A DNA stretch of 8,974 nucleotides from Chloroflexota bacterium (GTDB taxonomy: Bacteria; Chloroflexota; UBA4733), in the NCBI GenBank assembly GCA_025980355.1, contig JAICXR010000103.1, positions 1 through 8,974 on the forward strand. The letters are read 5' to 3'. The notes beneath the pieces are model-generated. The model was not told where the DNA came from and searched no databases. It worked only from the letters and a program-made list of their open reading frames with translations. Within the stretch, counting starts at the first letter, position 1. Every line of letters begins with the position of its first letter. Below, in pieces: positions 5,424 through 8,974 of the stretch. The position numbers were made by a program, and so were the translations under genes.

Positions 5424-6323
5424 ATGGCAATACGAGCGGATCAGGGTGTGGACACGGGGCGACGCATCTCGCGGGGATCGCTGCAAGCTACCCTCCGCGC
5501 CCACAACGTGCGCCCATCGAAGTCGCTTGGCCAGAACTTCCTCCTCGATTTGGATGTCGTCGACGCGTCCCTGGCCGCCGCCGAGGTCGGCCCGGATGAC
5601 ACGGTGCTGGAGGTCGGACCCGGCGCCGGTGTGCTGACCCTGGCGCTGGTGCGGGCGGCGCGGCGGGTCGTCGCCGTGGAGCTCGACCGGGATATGCTGC
5701 GCATCCTCGCCGCGGTGCGCCGGGACCATCCCAACCTCGAGCTGGTGGAAGCCAACATCATCGCCTTCCCGCCCAGCGACTTCGTGGGCGACGACCGGTA
5801 CAAGGTCGTGGCGAACCTCCCGTATTACCTCACCTCCGTCGCGATCCGCCATTTCCTGGAGGCGCAGCACCGGCCGGAGCTGCTGGTGCTCCTCCTGCAG
5901 CGGGAGGTGGCGGAGCGCCTCTGCGCCACGCCCAACGACATGAGCCTGCTGGCGCTCAGTGTTCAATTGTACGCCGCGCCGGAGATCGTGCGCATCGTGC
6001 CGCCGACCAGTTTCTATCCCGAGCCGAAGGTGGAATCGGCCCTGGTGCGCCTCACACTGCGCGCCGAGCCGCTGCTGCCACGCGAGCGCATCCCGACCTT
6101 CTTCCTGCTGGCCCAGGCCGGCTTCAGCGACCGCCGGAAGCAGCTCCATAACGCCTTGCGCATCAACCTGCGGATGCCGCCGGAGGACGTGGCGACGTTC
6201 CTGGGACGGGCCGACATCGATGGCCGGCGCCGTGCGGAGACACTCTCCCTACCGGAATGGGGAAGGTTGGTCACCGCGGCGGAGGGGACGCCCCGTGTGG
6301 CTGAAGCGCTTGCTCGGACGTAG
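5424..6323 (+). CDS. ksgA: 16S rRNA adenine(1518)-N6/adenine(1519)-N6 dimethyltransferase KsgA
   Basis: This enzyme transfers four methyl groups from S-adenosylmethionine to two adjacent adenines in the 3' terminal hairpin of 16S rRNA, a late step in small-subunit maturation. The 299-aa product has the family motifs in order: LGQNFL (35-40), VLEVGPGAG for SAM binding (61-69), VELD (85-88), NLPYYLT (131-137) at the adenine-binding site, LLQREVAERL (157-166), and PPTSFYPEPKVESALVRL (193-210) in the C-terminal part. The frame is open far upstream, but that part runs antisense through the neighbouring gene. ATG 5424 gives the normal family length; GTG 5448 is an alternative eight residues in. No strong ribosome site precedes ATG 5424, and a -10-like TATACT nearby suggests a very short leader. 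It is first gene of the ksgA-pth-mfd operon; its last 29 bases overlap pth. Confidence 0.95.
   Translation: MAIRADQGVDTGRRISRGSLQATLRAHNVRPSKSLGQNFLLDLDVVDASLAAAEVGPDDTVLEVGPGAGVLTLALVRAARRVVAVELDRDMLRILAAVRRDHPNLELVEANIIAFPPSDFVGDDRYKVVANLPYYLTSVAIRHFLEAQHRPELLVLLLQREVAERLCATPNDMSLLALSVQLYAAPEIVRIVPPTSFYPEPKVESALVRLTLRAEPLLPRERIPTFFLLAQAGFSDRRKQLHNALRINLRMPPEDVATFLGRADIDGRRRAETLSLPEWGRLVTAAEGTPRVAEALART
6281..6287 (+). promoter_or_regulatory. Ribosome binding site for pth inside ksgA
   Basis: GGAGGGG lies 7 bases before GTG 6295, within the last codons of ksgA. It is the best ribosome site in the operon. It supports GTG 6295 over later in-frame GTG codons, giving Pth a roughly 24-residue N-terminal extension. 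Confidence 0.7.
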
Positions 6324-6893
6324 GTCGCCGGGCGCGGCGGCGACCGGAGCCAGCGAGGACGGGCGGCTGGTGGCCGTCGTCGGCCTGGGCAACCCAGGGC
6401 CGGCCTATGCCCGGCACCGCCATAACGCCGGCTTCATGGTGATCGCCGAGCTGGCCCGTCGGCACGATATTGCCGTCAAAGAGCGGAAGAAGCAGGCGTT
6501 GTTGGGCAGCGGCCTGATCGCCGGCCATCCCGTGCTGCTGGCCATGCCCCAGACCGGCATGAACGATAGCGGCAAGAGCATCAAGGCGCTGCGCGACTTC
6601 TACAAACTGCCTTCGGAACGGGTGCTCCTGGTGTACGACGATCTGGACCTTCCCTTCGGAACGGTCCGCGTGCGCCAGAACGGCAGCGCCGGCGGCCATC
6701 ACGGCCTGGAGTCGACCTTCGCGGCAACGGGTACGATGAACTATCCGCGTGTCCGTGTCGGCATCGGGCGGCCGGCGACGCGGGAGGAGGTGATCGGGTT
6801 CGTGCTGTCCCCCTTCCATCCGAGCGAGCAGGCAGCAGCCGAGGCTGCCGTCGCCTCCGCCGCCGACGCCGTGGAGCGGTGGATCGGGGAACG

Positions 6894-6897
<4 letters not shown>
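6295..6897 (+). CDS. pth: Peptidyl-tRNA hydrolase
   Basis: This enzyme cleaves the ester bond of peptidyl-tRNAs released early from ribosomes, recycling tRNA in the cytoplasm. The 200-aa product starts at GTG 6295, chosen for GGAGGGG 7 bases upstream; it overlaps ksgA by 29 bases. Family motifs are VVGLGNPG (28-35, with N33), RHNAG (42-46, catalytic H43), MNDSG (89-93, N90), YDDLDLPFG (114-122, with D116) and GSAGGHHGLEST (130-141). In E. coli and B. subtilis the last block reads GGHNG; here the conserved Asn (E. coli N114) is His136, encoded by CAC at 6700-6702. A basic, Ala/Gly-rich extension of about 24 residues (WLKRLLGRRS at its start) precedes the usual N-terminus. The pth stop overlaps the mfd start as ATGA, so translation of the two is probably coupled. 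Apart from His136, it looks like a complete, functional enzyme. Confidence 0.95.

Positions 6898-8974
<2,077 letters not shown>

Noticed and set aside
5253..6149. A 298-codon minus-strand frame opposite ksgA
   Set aside because: It is opposite conserved ksgA motifs and has no recognisable domain.

Overview
The window is a G+C-rich chromosomal segment of ordinary bacterial gene density. The G+C content looks like two thirds or more by eye, and GTG starts are common. A condensed ksgA-pth-mfd operon sits beside a secreted DUF1800/DUF1501 pair and a surface protein with a Thr/Ala-rich stalk. This mix would fit a Chloroflexota lineage such as the Thermomicrobia, but there is no rRNA or other marker to prove it, so the taxonomic call is tentative.

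Layout, left to right. (1) The 3' part of a plus-strand gene encodes a repeat-rich amphipathic helical protein with one membrane segment near its C-terminus. Its last 26 bases overlap tail to tail with (2), a minus-strand classical SDR oxidoreductase. (3) Upstream of the SDR on the same strand lies a two-gene unit, DUF1800 then DUF1501. The two genes are 30 bases apart and both proteins have twin-arginine-like N-termini. (4) Further upstream, still on the minus strand, is a small secreted CHRD/Cu-Zn-SOD-like protein with a PATG-hydrophobic-RRR C-terminus that resembles a sortase sorting signal. A perfect 24-bp-stem hairpin lies between it and the DUF1800 gene. (5) A 247-base divergent spacer follows, then the plus-strand housekeeping operon ksgA-pth-mfd. 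Its genes overlap by 29 bases (ksgA/pth) and 4 bases (pth/mfd, ATGA). mfd runs off the right edge at about residue 693, just after its Walker A motif.

Functionally the window splits in two. The plus-strand operon handles information processing: 16S rRNA dimethylation, rescue of peptidyl-tRNA, and transcription-coupled repair. The minus-strand genes 4583-5176, 4365-2868 and 2837-1590 all encode proteins predicted to leave the cytoplasm. I see no CRISPR array, tRNA, rRNA, insertion sequence or phage gene. No stretch over 300 bases lacks a gene. I did not find a clearly new system. The items most worth a second look are the SOD-like surface protein, the large hairpin with its tandem repeats, the secreted DUF pair, and an Asn-to-His change at a conserved site of Pth.
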